DNA from: Cyanodermella asteris
Lineage: Eukaryota; Ascomycota; Lecanoromycetes; Ostropales; Stictidaceae
Direction: 5' to 3'
NCBI GenBank assembly: GCA_900618795.1
Contig: UYJD01000001.1
Coordinates: 2,250,823-2,314,822, forward strand
DNA length: 64,000 bases
The notes under the pieces are model-generated. The model searched no databases. It saw nothing but the letters and a program-made list of their open reading frames with translations, and was not told the origin of the DNA. Each line of letters begins with the position of its first letter. Positions within the stretch are counted from its first letter, which is position 1. Position numbers and translations under genes: made by a program. This document shows, one piece after another, positions 21,384 through 33,910 of the stretch.

Positions 21384-22651
21384 CTAAACCATAGTCTTGG
21401 CTTCAACCTCAAAGGTCTTCGTGACTGTAATCCCGCTTGATGACGATTTTTTCGTCCCAACGGTATCTCTCGAATCACCTTCCCTGACAAGCCCCGATTT
21501 CCCTTCCACGGCGTCCGCCCTAACCACCGGCTGAGGTAGCGTCGGCATTGCGTCCCATGGCCCCACTCCTGATGTGGCCACCGAGCCCCGTGCCGACTCC
21601 AACGGATACCACGGAGCTTGCAGATTCATTTTGACGCCCCGCCGTTTATCACCTGCCAGGTTCCGATCGCCCCTCGCCGCAAGAGTCTTCGACGCGTATC
21701 CAGTCTTCTTCCTCGCCGCTTGTCGGCCGCGACGCACATACTCGACAACCAGCGGCATCGTTGGGAACGTGGTCGCGAGAATGACACAGCTGATCTCCGC
21801 GACAGCCCACAGAGCGACTGGGAACATCGCGTAAGTGGGGTCCTTGCTGCTCGCGAAGATGAAGCCGTATATGGCGCGCATGATGGAGCTTATACACGCC
21901 AGCCCGGCGACCGCAAAGACCGCGCATACCGTCAACTTCTTCCTAGCCTGCATCTGCAACCTCTTCAAGATGACCAACGGCAGAGCCAAGATGGTCAGGT
22001 TCAGTACGATGTTGAAGAACGATGTCCCGATCAGGATGCCTACGAGCGAGTAGCAACGGCCGGGAACTCGCGGATTCCAGATCTTTTCGCGCGGCACGCA
22101 TTGGAAGATGTCGAAGCCGAGCATGATGGTGTAGAATGCGGTCGAGGTAAAGATCAGGGCGCGGATCACCCACCACGTGCCCGTTCGCGGTTGGACGGAG
22201 AAGATGCGTGAAAGTTGGAGGAGGATGGCCCATTTCGCGAGCAGCACGCAGGGAACGTAGAGTGTTATGAGGAGGTTAGACCAATATGCGAAGGCGGCGA
22301 GGTCAGCGAGGCTGGTGTCCCAGATATGGGCTCCGTGAGTTGGCTGGACCAGTATGAGGATTGTCCAGACAAGAAGTGATATGAGAGCGAGGGAGAGGAT
22401 GTCTGAAAGGCGACAGCGATCAAGTACAAATATTGGCGTTTTGTTGACTGACAGTCTTCGTATTGTAGCCGTCCATGCACACGCAACTTCGTAAAGATGC
22501 GGATAGAAACTGCAGGCACTGTGACGACCCAGACCGCGATGCACGTTCCAAGAAGGTAATTCCACTCATCATCTGGTCTGACAAGATTCGAAGTCAGACC
22601 CGCAGGCGCAGGCGCTGCAGGTATGTCGCTGAGATCGGGTCCCGATTCCAT
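21384..22651 (-). CDS. Fungal rhodopsin-like integral membrane protein
   Basis: Two exons (22453-22651 and 21384-22402) flank a 50-nt intron with donor GTCAGT and acceptor TTTCAG, giving 405 residues. The start is ATG at 22651, because the frame upstream opens only with GTG. The junction yields LQYEDYILSLAL, the usual segment between helices one and two of the fungal rhodopsin-domain family. Seven hydrophobic helices can be counted up to about residue 290, with a Cys pair in the loop reading FQCVPREKIW...GRC that probably forms a disulfide. A soluble, Ser/Gly/Arg-rich tail of about 110 residues follows. This family is related to the PTH11-like receptors of plant-associated fungi but here lacks the CFEM domain. 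Ligand and role are unknown. Location at the plasma membrane is inferred. Confidence 0.88.
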
Positions 22652-25600
22652 CTTCGACAGTGAGAGACGTGTATTCTCTCGTAGCACAAAATCGCAGCTA
22701 CATGACCACCCTGATCAGCCAGTGTTGTGTGCTTGACCCTATCTCAACGCGATCGGTCGATGTCATGAGCAGGGCGGACGTGGAAGGATGGACTACTAGG
22801 GAAGGGAGAGTGGTTAAGAAAGCTTAGCCAGCTCCTCAGACATGGAGTGGGAACGCAGAACGCCAGACCGGTGCTATAGTGTGGTGAGGAGAAGTACTTT
22901 GAGTTTAGCACGACACTGGGCCGGCACGAGTATGATCGAGTCAGCAAGAGCCATTCGTAAAACTTCAACCGGGCATTGGATTTTCAGAAGCCCGATGCGG
23001 ACTCGGGACCACAGTCCACGGACCACTTCAGCTACAGTCAGTGGCCAGATGATGGGCCTGCTGCAACAAGACGACTCGGCAAATGCGATAATAGACTGAC
23101 TCGAGTCGCTGGACGTTATGCCGCGAGGAATCTTTTCGTTGGGTATCAACCGGTCGTGTGCCGCTGTAGGGATGGTACCTAGTGAACATTTTGGAGTCCA
23201 TGTTCGCCGTCAGTGTTACCCCTTCGGCATGCCGGCGGCGCGAAAATTGAGCAGAGTTGCGATCTTCATGCAGACTAATGCAGTATTCTGTCATGGCGGT
23301 TTGTACGTCCTTGCCGCATCCAGTCAGCGAGCAGTCATTTCCTTACTCACAGGCTGTCCGAATGGGCAACTAGAGGATGTTCACGCCCCATAGCAAGGAT
23401 TCAGGGCGTGCTCGATCCTGCTGCCCACCGCACATCGCGATCATCCAACCAAGCGCCATCTCCCAGGGGCTTACGAATCGTGTATTTGCCCCTGTTCACC
23501 CAAGATCTCTCCACTTTCTTGCAAGACAGCCGGTCAAGGACGAGTGGCCAATATCGGCCGGAAGGGGGCTTTCGCGGCCGCTGGATCTGTGCGGAGAGCC
23601 GCCGGTGGGTCGGGTTTCGTTCTCGCTGACAGGGTTGGTTGAGTTTCCGATTGGATGAACAGCGATGCGCGAGTGCTGGCGCGAAGCGGTCATGCTGCCA
23701 TCATCATGGATCATCCAAGATCGATCAGGAACGGGAATCCCCGTTTGAGCCAGTGTCTTGTCCCGGCTCTCAAGAGCCTCAAGAGCTCAACAGCACAACA
23801 CGGGCGCGATGATCTGTGGTCGAAAGCGTGATGCTTCGGCTTCAAACCTTGTTCAGCCAGTGTCCTCGCTGTCCCATGGCTATGTCGACGTTTGAGACGG
23901 GCAACTTCATGCACGCACGCAGGAGACAGACAGACTTCCGGAGATGCTTCTTGTTTCGCACTAGAATAGGGGTCAATGCTTAGCCATCCTTAGCTCACCA
24001 CGTATTTCAGGAGCCGCATGCTGACCCAACCTGCGACACTGATCGCCCTTCAGATCGCTACTTCTGTCTTCGATTTACGATGCTCGCTGTTGGCCACTTG
24101 ACGTGGCTCCTCAATCTTTGTCCAGCATGCCGCACGATCCGTGGTCGCCGGGAAGACTCAGCGTGGTTGCCATGTTTTGCGCTTTGATCACTCCGAGAGA
24201 TGTGGTTGTTGCCACGCCAAGGCTCCTTGAGACAGTTCACTAGGTCTTGTAGAGCTTGACATGCAGATACCGGTATGAACGTCAAGTAGGGTCGTGAGTA
24301 TGTCGATTAACCCTGCTCAGTTGAGGCTTATCAAGATGCAAATTCAAGTCTCACTCAAAAGCAAGCGTCAAAAGTGTCGATGACTAGACGAGACGTCGAA
24401 TCAAATGGTCGTCTAGAAATATCCAACGATATCAAGCAGCATGGGAACTGCTTTCGAGTTGATGAGATGATTCGGAATTTGTATACGCCGTGTCGACCTA
24501 GCTGCGAGGGACGCCGTCTCACTCGCATGAGGTGACGCTCAGGCTGTGCGATTCAAGATATTCATGGTGTGCGACTCATGAGCCTGATCACGCGATCTGA
24601 TGACCCCTGTTCCATTCGGGTGCGTACGTCAATTGCCTCGGACCGCGTAGCAAAGAATACCACTGGATCTTGTACATACCGAAAGGTAGCCAGTCCTGGG
24701 CATTGTCTACATTGCCGCAAAGCCAGGTGCTTCCAGTCACTTCGAGAAACATCATTTCGACGCAAGGTGCCGGCTGCTGCTGATTGCACATGTTTGTTTA
24801 TAACACCCATGTTTGTGCTTCTGCTGATTGTTGTTGGCAGGCGCATGGGTATCATGGCGGGAAAACGACGAGAATGTTTGTCCTACATCGTCTGTCGCAT
24901 CTTCGTTTTCGGTCGTTGCGCAAAAGCTGGCCATCCCGAGAGGTTGCCAATGTGCGTGCCCGGACTGCTGTGGGGGGCAAAATTCCGAGACGATCAGGCT
25001 GTAAGCTGCCACTCAGCTACTTTGCACTCGAACGTGGGCCTCGCAATTCCGAGAGAGTGCCTGGGTGGTCCCAGCTGTCGTCAGAAGCCCGGTATTGTCG
25101 TTGACTGTATCAGGCAGCTCATCGAAAGAAGATGCTGAGGTCACGCTCATGTTCAAGACTCATGTTTCCTCTTTCCTCTTCCTTTCCGTGCATCTCGTCC
25201 GTTCCCCGATTGCGGTCTCTTCTCCGAGTCAAGTTGCTTGCTATTCTGTTTCCATGATGATTTTTCCTTTCCTTTTCAAAACCCACGGCTCTGTTCCCGT
25301 AGATTCTCTCTTGTTCCATGCTCGATCCGGCTCGTCGTCTGACCGTACAAGTCACTCTCAGTGTCAGGGAATGGAATGATTCGCAACTTGAAGGACTAAT
25401 CACTGCCTCACGACACCAGACAAAGATGCTGTGCACTCTTCTCACGTTCCCCTTTTGACTCCGCGACTTGTTGCACAACAACGTCGTCGTTTCCAACGTC
25501 ACAATGTTTCCTTTGTGTGTTTTCATGTAAAAGCAATTTGTGCAATGCCGGAGATGGATGTTGCAGTCCACACACCACCTTGCACTCCCCCCTACACCAC

Positions 25601-25684
25601 TGGATCTCCCGAAAACTGGTCATCCTTTACTTCTTGATCTAAGCAGATCGTCTGGAACGAGTTTGTCGTACAGCAATCCCCTTG
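22652..25684. other. Gene-poor interval of 3 kb
   Basis: No gene is supported on either strand. The longest frame (24578-25138 on the plus strand, Cys/Arg-rich with one hydrophobic stretch) has no family signature and poor coding character. No terminal repeats, transposase motifs or reverse transcriptase motifs were noticed, and base composition by eye is ordinary rather than AT-rich. The left end must contain the promoter of the rhodopsin-like gene. Confidence 0.5.
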
Positions 25685-26413
25685 ATGGCAAGCATTGGCG
25701 CCCATGATACGCGCTTGCATGCTGGCAGGAAGAAGGAGTATCTGCCCGGCGAATGTATTGAGGAGGGCAAAAAGATGCTCGTGAAGATCCAAATTGCCAA
25801 AGCCAGCCTTCAGGTTGACAATTCCAGGGACGCTATAGACTTGGACCAATTCAACGCTCGCTACTATGCCAAGTGCTATTATGATGAGGACCGCAAGACG
25901 GTCGCCGGAACCACCTACAAAGCTCATGTGATGAACATCCAGCCAAAGAGAACGACAACCAACCCGGGCGCTTTTCAAAATCTGATTTCTCAAGATGGGA
26001 AGATTCTCCACCGCTTCAGCAATGACAACAAAGGAGATAAGACTCATTTACCATGGAGTGCTCTCATGAACGTCATGGTCGCCATGACGGACAAGCCGGT
26101 CAACAAGATGCACAACCCGCCAAATTTTGCTCTCATTGGCAAGGTACGCGAAATCGTTCACGAGAACATCACCACGAATACTTGGCTTGATGCGGGAGAG
26201 GCAGTCGTGAAGAGCTTGGAGTCAGACAAGTACGATACCAAGTGGTACGAGTTGGTGAAGGGCACGAAAAACTTCCAGATAATGATGGGCACTCACCACT
26301 GCAAGGGCGACGCGTATCTCTTGATCGATTATCCTTGGAAATTTGTCGGAGTGAATGTTCACAAGATTCTCATCAACCGTGGGAACAGAGAGATGAGAGT
26401 GATCTTGAGATGA
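25685..26413 (+). CDS. Orphan ORF, 242 residues, unknown
   Basis: A continuous frame from ATG at 25685 to a TGA ending at 26413. The composition is protein-like: alternating Lys/Asp/Asn-rich helices and aromatic segments such as RYYAKCYYDED and YLLIDYPWKFVGVNV. There is no signal peptide and no obvious membrane helix, with an estimated basic charge. No known domain is recognised. It stands alone, about 3 kb from the gene on its left and 0.7 kb from the next on its right. It may be a lineage-restricted gene or part of a larger gene with unseen 5' exons. The length of open frame and absence of rare-codon clutter argue against chance. Confidence 0.55.
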   Translation: MASIGAHDTRLHAGRKKEYLPGECIEEGKKMLVKIQIAKASLQVDNSRDAIDLDQFNARYYAKCYYDEDRKTVAGTTYKAHVMNIQPKRTTTNPGAFQNLISQDGKILHRFSNDNKGDKTHLPWSALMNVMVAMTDKPVNKMHNPPNFALIGKVREIVHENITTNTWLDAGEAVVKSLESDKYDTKWYELVKGTKNFQIMMGTHHCKGDAYLLIDYPWKFVGVNVHKILINRGNREMRVILR

Positions 26414-27125
26414 TTGAAGCTTACCAACGTCAGCATGGCCGACAAGCCGCACGATGTACAAAGGATCAGGCGTGAATCAGAAGCCTGATCTAAGGAACGT
26501 AAGAGAGACAGCAGCAAGCCGAGGCGTTCCCAGGCATGGAGCATTGACTCAGGTGCGCCCCTAGCTAGACATTGACAGATTCGGAAATACGCCTTTGTAG
26601 AATTGAAGAACATTTGCAGAACAGCATGATTCCCTGAATCGACCGCCGTAGACATTATTGGTGAGAATGAACGTCTTGTAGTCATTGCAAGAACAGGGAT
26701 AGCAATAGCGTAGTCACCATCTGAAGCACAGCCACCTCGAGAAGCTATTGCCTGGAATCACTGGACGAACATTATTCTCAGTCGTCCTGGTGCACCCACG
26801 CGAAAGTAAACAGGCCGTCGTGCAGTAGTCGTTTTCATGTAGTGCGAGATCACGTGTAGCACAAGGTCCAAGCTCCAAGCAGCAATGGAAGAATGACGTC
26901 GCAGTCGCCTTGTCCCCGCAAGCCAATGGCATTCTGGAATTTGCGCATCCTTGCCAGAGCCACCTTCTCATAGCTTAAGCCGAAGCCTCCTCTTTCACAG
27001 CTCCTCCAATTTACACTACTTAAGCACCATTCCTCACTTCTTTCCTCCACTCAAGTACCCTATCATAAACCCACAAACCCAAAGTTGCCCAAATACATCT
27101 TCTCAAGACTCAATCTACTCTTAAG
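26414..27125. other. Upstream region of the LEA-like gene
   Basis: No gene seen. The last 120 bases before 27126 are C/T- and CA-rich, as in fungal leaders. Confidence 0.5.
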
Positions 27126-27521
27126 ATGCTCTTCGCCCGTACCTCCCTTCGCACCATCCGCGCCGCCCCGGTCGCCCGCTTCTCCACCTCTGCCGTCGTT
27201 CGCAAGAGCCCCGTCGAGACTGCGAAGGATGCTGCCAAGAAGGTCGACAGGACGGTGTCCGACGCTGCAGTGAGCGGCATCGAGGCTGGTGGTAAGTCCC
27301 TATCCTTCCCAATGATCCTGCTGTACATCTCCTCACTGGAGCCAATGAGTCTCTGAGCTGGCATGAAAGCTAACAGATATCCAGAGAAGGTTGCTGCCTC
27401 CGCAAAGCAGACTGTTGGCATCAAATCTGAGCAAGCCAAGCAAGTGGCAAAGGACGCGGCGAACACAACTGCGCAGAAGGCGGAAGATGTCGCCAAGGAG
27501 GCTCAGCAGAAGACCAAGTGA
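27126..27521 (+). CDS. Small mitochondrial LEA-like protein
   Basis: Two exons (27126-27291 and 27385-27521) flank a 93-nt intron with donor GTAAGT and acceptor ATCCAG, giving 100 residues. The N-terminus MLFARTSLRTIRAAPVARF followed by STSAVVRK is a textbook mitochondrial presequence: Arg-spaced, amphipathic and without acidic residues. The rest is an Ala/Lys/Glu/Thr-rich helix with repeated AKDAAKK-, AKDAANTTAQKAE- and VAKEAQQK-type units of about eleven residues, the pattern of group 3 (LEA_4) late-embryogenesis-abundant proteins. Such proteins stabilise membranes and enzymes under drying or freezing, and mitochondrial forms are known in other organisms. The splice is supported because the alternative ACAG acceptor a few bases upstream shifts the frame. 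Stress induction is likely but not shown by the sequence. Confidence 0.82.
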
Positions 27522-29511
27522 GCTTTGGTTATGACGAGCAGGCGATGGACTTGAAGAGCGTCGTAGGGCGCGGAAGCCGTGTCTGTGAGATTGAGCTCCA
27601 AGCTCGTGTACGAATATGTGACGGCTTCGATAGCACATGAATGCATGATTGGGCGTCCTTGAACTACTGCATACTGACTCTCAAGGCGACCTGATGGACC
27701 TGCTTGTGAAGTAATTGCGAGCACATGGCAGCATCAGGTTGGTACATTAACAGACGCTACCATGGTCCAGCCACATCGCCTAATACCTTCTAGCCTTAAC
27801 GCTCGAATGCGGGTTTTAGTGATGTCAACGCCTAAGGCGTATCAGCGTGAGTCGTCGCGCAAGTCCTGAAGTGTGGACTTGTATGACTACTTCCGTATCT
27901 ACCTCGATAGATACTACTGTAGGTACTTACAGGAGCTGATGCTAGCATCCTTTGTGGATTAATGACAAGAATCGGCATCGAAGACATTCATGAAGTATAG
28001 GTATGCTCGGGGATCTACGTCGGTACATGGGCAACGGCGTTTGATCACCCGCCTCGTGCCAACCAAGGATTTGAAGTCACAGACCACGCCGGGTGCTGCT
28101 GAGCAACGGACACAACCAGTGGATGATTAACTGGTCTCTTTGCAGACGTTGGCGGGCTTATCGTCCGGGTGGAGCACGGTTATGCCCATATACTTAGCGG
28201 CTATGTATATAATGCGCGGGTACACGCTGCTGCGGCTCAGCTTGTAACCGACTTCAGGAACCCCGCCCGAGCGGGGACAAAGATACAGAGATCGTCTTAT
28301 CATGCTTGAAGTGGTCGACAAAAAGAACACACCGGCTTGTAAGGTTCTAATTTTGAGGCGCGGCAGGGCGCTCCGGCATGTCCTGTACGCAGTCGACGAA
28401 AGCTGCTCTAGCATTATCTGTCCCGCCAACATTTTGTAGTCAAGTTTTTATTCACCAGACTCTGCGCGACCCAAATGTACTTTTTCGCATGCCATGCCCA
28501 AGACAAGCAGCTGTACGACAAGAGATCGAGTTTCCAGCTCGCAAGAGTTGCGCTTACTATGACAGAGTGTCGCTTATCTTAAGTTCGGCGATGAACAATG
28601 TATGCACTCGTGGATTTGGTTGGAAGGTGGAAGGTGAAGCACTAGATAGTGTTACGGCAGTGCGCCAACGCATGATCCCGCCGTTGAAGGATCGTAACAG
28701 CCTCTAAGGACTGCTCAGTCTGGACGATTGGCCCCATGAAGACTAGCATAGATCGGATTTGTAGATGTGCTTACCATTCGCGCGTGCGTGGGCTGTTTCG
28801 GAGGTCCACACATTCGCTTGGAACTTCCGGACACGCGCTCAACGTTCGGCTGCACATTCTCATCTCTTGTGTCGTCTCGAGCCGCCTTCCAGCTTAGTAC
28901 ACGCCGACGTCGACAGGCACTCCCTCCTCGAGCGTCGCACGCCATCACCATCCTTTGCTCCTCTCCCTGCCTCATCTGCGCCTACTGCTGAAATATCCCG
29001 TCAACGGTCGACCGACGCGACGGCACCTCCAACTTTACTGACCTCCGTACTCCCGACCGCTCCGTCGAACAATCCATCACGCATTCCCCTCACCGAGCAC
29101 CAGAGGATCGAGCCCTTCGCCGTTGAGATTGCCAAACAGTATCCCCCTCAAAGACCAAAGGTATCCTCTGCCGACTAACCGTAGTCGATTTGCCACATCT
29201 GAGTCTAGTTTCGGTCTAGTTTCGGTCGGTCTATGATTGATTTTGACGTAACCTCGAAACCCTTACTCCTCTCATCGCACACGCACTCCCGTTGCGCCGA
29301 TAGGAAAAGATACATCGAGACGCCAGGTCTTGGCCAAGAAATAGCTGGGAGTCGGGATAGAGTTCAACTGAGGTGTGAAATATATGAGGCTTAATATTGA
29401 AGATCGATTCGATGCTCGGTTGTCATGGTCGGGGAGCGGTGGCTGAAACCACATTGATCTAAACTTGAACTGGGCAGCCTTTTCCACGGCCTCCGCCACC
29501 CAGTCGCGACA
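27522..29511. other. Long upstream region of white collar 1
   Basis: Nearly 2 kb without a supported gene. A plus-strand frame at 28765-29178 (Ser/Pro/Thr-rich, ending ...RPKVSSAD) looks like a leader-region frame rather than a gene. White collar genes commonly have long promoters and leaders, so much of the right half probably belongs to the next gene. Confidence 0.5.
29402..29414 (+). promoter_or_regulatory. Candidate light-response-like element
   Basis: A GATC immediately followed by GATTCGATG lies about 100 bp before the white collar 1 start codon. Paired GAT/CGAT units resemble the GATNC...CGATN elements bound by the white collar complex in Neurospora, and autoregulation of wc-1 is known there. 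Such short motifs recur by chance, and the spacing is not exactly canonical. Confidence 0.2.
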
Positions 29512-32500
29512 ATGGATCAGAGCGGAAACGTTGGCCCTGCGATGGGCAACACGTTTGACCTGTCCGGCCTAGGCCCCGAGGATTTGCAGCAGATGCAGCT
29601 GGATTCCGATATGATGAACATCGACATGAGCGGTATGCAGGACATGGGCATGAGCATGAGCCCCAGCTATGGAAATATGATGGACACCAATGGCCATGTT
29701 CAAAGGCGGCAGGGCCAGCAGAAATTCACCGGTCAGCCGATGAGCCAGGGAGTGAACATGGCCAGTTTCGGTAACGGTCCGCCGAACGATCTGGATGGGT
29801 TCCGATTCGATCCTTCGTCAATGTCTTCTGCCGCAATGGGTGCATCCATGAGCCCGGCGAACTTTGCGCAATCCCCTGCTGGCAGTGTCGGCACCACGAC
29901 ATCGTTACCCAACGGTGGAGGAATAGCGCGACGGCGCTTCGAGAAGGCGCAGAAGGCGCAGAGACGACAGTCAGCTGGTAATCTGGCCCTGGATACCACT
30001 TTCAGTGACATGAACACCGGCATGAACTCTGTAGCGCAATCTCCAATATACCCGATGACCGCCACAGGAGTTCCCATGAGCATCGATAGTCCGTACTATA
30101 GTGGCACTGGATTGTCCATGCCCATGGACTTTGGAATGAGTCAGGCAGGCGACATGCAAGCGCAACTTCCAATGAACATGTATCCGAATCCAGGGATGCA
30201 AACGGAAAGCATGATGCAGGGTATGCACTCATCAATACCCACGTCGATGGGCCAGGCGGCTTCCGTTTCACATCCGTCACCGTCACGGCGACAGTCTTAC
30301 CCACCTGCGCAACAGCAGCCAACAATGCGACCCCAGCCTTCACAGCGACAATCAACCAGCGGTCAAACATTACAAGGTAGTCAGACTTCACTTCATGGGC
30401 AGACGCCGAAGACACAGGCTGGACAAGAACATGACGGAAACGGGCCCAAGACCAATGATGTACATCAGCAGCTGGCAGCGCAAGGGCAAATTGGTGAGAC
30501 CTACAATCACACTCAGCTCATGAACCAGATGCAAGCTGTTCTTGCCGGCAGAGATAAGAACGCTGGCAACAATCAAATGCAGAACAATTTCGCTCATGGC
30601 CAGCCTCCGCTACCGGACAATCATCAATTCGTCAATTATGACACGAACCAACAGCAGAATATGAACACCTTCACCACCGCAAACACAAATATAGGTGGAG
30701 GGAATGAGGCATTTTCCGGCCAGCAGATGATCCCGCAGTATTTAAACGCTTACTCGTCCACAGGCTTCGACATGTTGAGTGTTCTTATGCGGGTCGCGAC
30801 GAGACCGAAGCCGCGAATCAACATTGGCGCCGTTGACATGTCGTGCGCTTTTGTCGTCTGTGATGTGTCTGTGCACGATTTGCCAATCGTTTATTGCTCG
30901 GAGATGTTCGAACGCCTGACAGGGTACAACAGACATGAGATCCTGGGTCGAAATTGCCGCTTCTTGCAGGCGCCGGACGGGCGGGTTGAGTCCGGCATCA
31001 AGCGGAAGTATGTCGATGACAGGGCCGTGCTTCACCTAAAGAACATGATCAACGAACGTCAAGAAGCCCAGATCAGCCTGATCAACTACCGGAAAGGTGG
31101 TCAGCCTTTTATGAATCTGCTCACCATGATTCCAATACCTTTCGACACTGACGAAGTTCGGTATTATGTGGGATTCCAGGTCGATTTGGTTGAGCAGCCG
31201 ACGTCCATCACCAATAAAAACCCCGATGGCACGTATGCGATCAACTACCAGCGAGGCTGGTTACCTCGATACGTTTTCAACCCCGGTCAGGAGAACAAGA
31301 GCAAAGACCCAGAACTTGACAGATCAGTTCCAAGCGACGAGGTTACCACAGTCCTCAGTACGATCAACACAGATTCAGAGCTGTCGAAGCGTCTGTGGGA
31401 CAAGGTGTTGCTGGAAAACACCGACGATGTCGTCCACGTGCTATCCCTCAAGGGCTTGTTCCTTTATCTTTCGCCTTCGTGCAAACGCGTTCTGGAGTAC
31501 GACCCACACGAACTTGTGGGCACAGCGTTATCCTCGGTCTGCCATCCGTCGGATATCGTTCCAGTAACGCGAGAACTCAAAGACACTTCCACTGGGGCCG
31601 CAGTCAGTGTCATTTTCCGTATCAGGAGGAAACACAACGGGTATACCTGGTTTGAAGCGCACGGTGCGTTGCATAACGAGCAAGGAAAGAGTAAGAAGTG
31701 CATCATTCTTGTTGGTCGAGCTCGCCCGGTCTACGCACTGCTTCGAAACGATGTTGTTAATGGGTTCGGGGAGTCGGAGTTGTGGACCAAGCTGTCTACG
31801 ACGGGAATGTTCCTTTATGTCAGCCAGCACGCCAAGGTTTTGCTGGACCGCGTACCAGACGAACTCATCGGCACCAGCGCGCAAAGCCTCATGCGCGCCG
31901 AGAGTAAGGCAGAGTTCGGCAGGGCGCTCGAATTGGCTCGCACTGGATACAAGCATACCTTCAAGCATGATGTGCAGAACAAACGGGGTCAGACGCTCCA
32001 TGCAGAAACAACGCTCTACCCGGGCGACTCAACCGAAGGATTCAAGCCGACATTCATCGTCGGTCAAACTCGACTGCTGAAGATGGCCCGAGGCCAGCCA
32101 GCGTTACTAAAACAAGCCTCGAGTCAGAGCGATCGCTCCTCAACGTTCATGAACCCCGTCGGATCGGCAAGTCCGAGCACGCAAAACACCGGCCCTTCAG
32201 GTGGAGTGCACAGTGGCAGTCGACCGCCGTCCCAGGCAATGACCGGTGCAGTTACACCATCTAACAATAACAGCCAGCAGCCCATGTCGACTGCGAACGG
32301 CATACTGACTTCTGCCGGTGGGCATGGCCTGGAGCTCGGTAATCAAGACGAGCTGCTGGCTGCGGACGACAACGTTTTCGACGAGCTGAAAACCACACGG
32401 AGCACGTCTTGGCAATTTGAGCTTCGACAGATGGAAAAGAGAAATAGGCTTCTTGCCGAAGAGCTACAAAGTCTTCTGTCAAGTCGTAAAAAGCGCAAGA

Positions 32501-32983
32501 GAAGAAAGGGCATGGGTCAGATGCAGAAAGACTGTGCAAATTGTCACACTAGAAATACCCCCGAATGGAGGCGTGGTCCCAGTGGTCAGCGAGACCTGTG
32601 CAACAGCTGTGGACTGCGCTGGGCTAAGCAGGTCAGTAACACTCCCAAGTGCCTTACGAGGCCTTGTGCTAATCATTATGCAGCAAGGCCGAGTCTCTCC
32701 ACGAACATCGAGTCAGCACAGCGGCGATAAGCACTCGCAAGCATCTTCACCACGAGCGTCAATTGGTGACCGGATGACGACGGCCGCATCACAGGGCTCC
32801 CCCATCGACCCAAAGCATGTCGCTGGTCAAACGCCAAACCGACAAGGCGAAGATCATGGAAAGCAAATCAAGGTGGAAATGCCAAATAGCGCGATAGGCC
32901 CAGCAGGTCCAGCGGCCGTGGGCCAGCGCACGATGCCACAAACAATTCAGGAAGGCGTCGAACCCGTGGACGAGGTACTTTGA
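29512..32983 (+). CDS. wc-1: White collar 1 blue-light receptor and GATA factor
   Basis: Two exons (29512-32631 and 32684-32983) flank a 52-nt intron with donor GTCAGT and acceptor ATGCAG, giving 1139 residues. Residues 1-410 are Met/Gln/Ser/Gly-rich activation-type sequence. A LOV domain spans about 420-560, with the flavin-adduct motif GRNCRFLQ and reactive Cys482. A second PAS domain lies at about 628-745 and a third at about 756-860. A basic nuclear signal (SRKKRKRRKG) precedes one GATA zinc finger at 1008-1032 (CANC...CNSC). The intron falls right after WAKQ and exon 2 begins QGRVSPRTSS, as in other fungal WC-1 proteins. The protein binds FAD, senses blue light and, with WC-2, activates light-responsive and clock genes in the nucleus. 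All key residues are present, so it should be functional. Confidence 0.97.
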
Positions 32984-33910
32984 AAACGAACAAGCGCATG
33001 AGAAAAGAAAGAGGCGGGAACTTTCTCGAAGGAAACTCACATTTGGTGTTCTCAGAATCTGCTTTGTGATCTTGTTTATATGATACCCATTCCTTTATGT
33101 TTACACGGTCTGTCTTGGAACGGAACAAGCGCTGGGATACAATTTTGACCTGACTAGCTATATATCATCACAATCTTACAGAGCAAGGAACCACTTCTAC
33201 CGGGCCTGGAAAGCACAGCTCGAACGATCGGTTTCCACGACAAATGGCACCTGCTTTTGACCTGCTCTCAAGCAAGCTGGAATGGGCCTCACGGAACTTA
33301 TATTTCACGAAATAACGACACTGAGCATAGGGAGAGAGGGCAAAGCGGGTTTGAAGCGAAACGTCGACTGGAGTATCAAGTTGGATTCGATTGAAGCGAA
33401 GGGCTTGGGCGCTGGCGGGATATTGTTTATGGCAGGTTCATGCAAGCACACGATGACATGACTTGTGCTGGCATGGCGTGGAAGAGCTTGCGGATTTGGT
33501 TGCATGGAACGTAAAGAGCCGGCGGGTGAATCTTTGGTCTTTTTTGCTTTGAGGCTGAGACAATGGAGGTGGATTTCGAATTCCGTATATACACAATATC
33601 CTTATCCTGAGATGAGCTGTTCTTCTCGTGTCCGAGTTGGCTTAACCATCATGTCAGGGCGACGTATTTTGCTTTGCGCTAACGCAACGAAATGTTGCCT
33701 GAAGCAACAGCAATATGTAAGTGCCGGTGACCCTCTCAACCGGTCGTGATCATTCGGGAGTCTCGTCCTGCATAGCCTCGTCATTGCGGTGCCAACGATG
33801 AACGAATCATGACTCGTTGTAGCAAATCGCCATTTCTTTGGGCTTGCTTCAGGGAAGTGGTTCAGGTCTCGAACCTTGATTCTCCAACATATCGACGAAA
33901 CCAGCTTCAT
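32984..33910. other. Convergent spacer, 3' regions
   Basis: Spacer between the white collar 1 stop and the stop of the RNA polymerase I subunit gene. No gene is supported, and both 3' untranslated regions should lie here. Confidence 0.55.

Noticed and set aside
24578-25138. Plus-strand frame with one hydrophobic stretch
   Set aside because: Cys/Arg-rich, no family signature, no splice or promoter support.
28765-29178. Ser/Pro-rich plus-strand frame before white collar 1
   Set aside because: Composition fits leader-region sequence; cannot be joined in frame to the LOV protein with a convincing intron.
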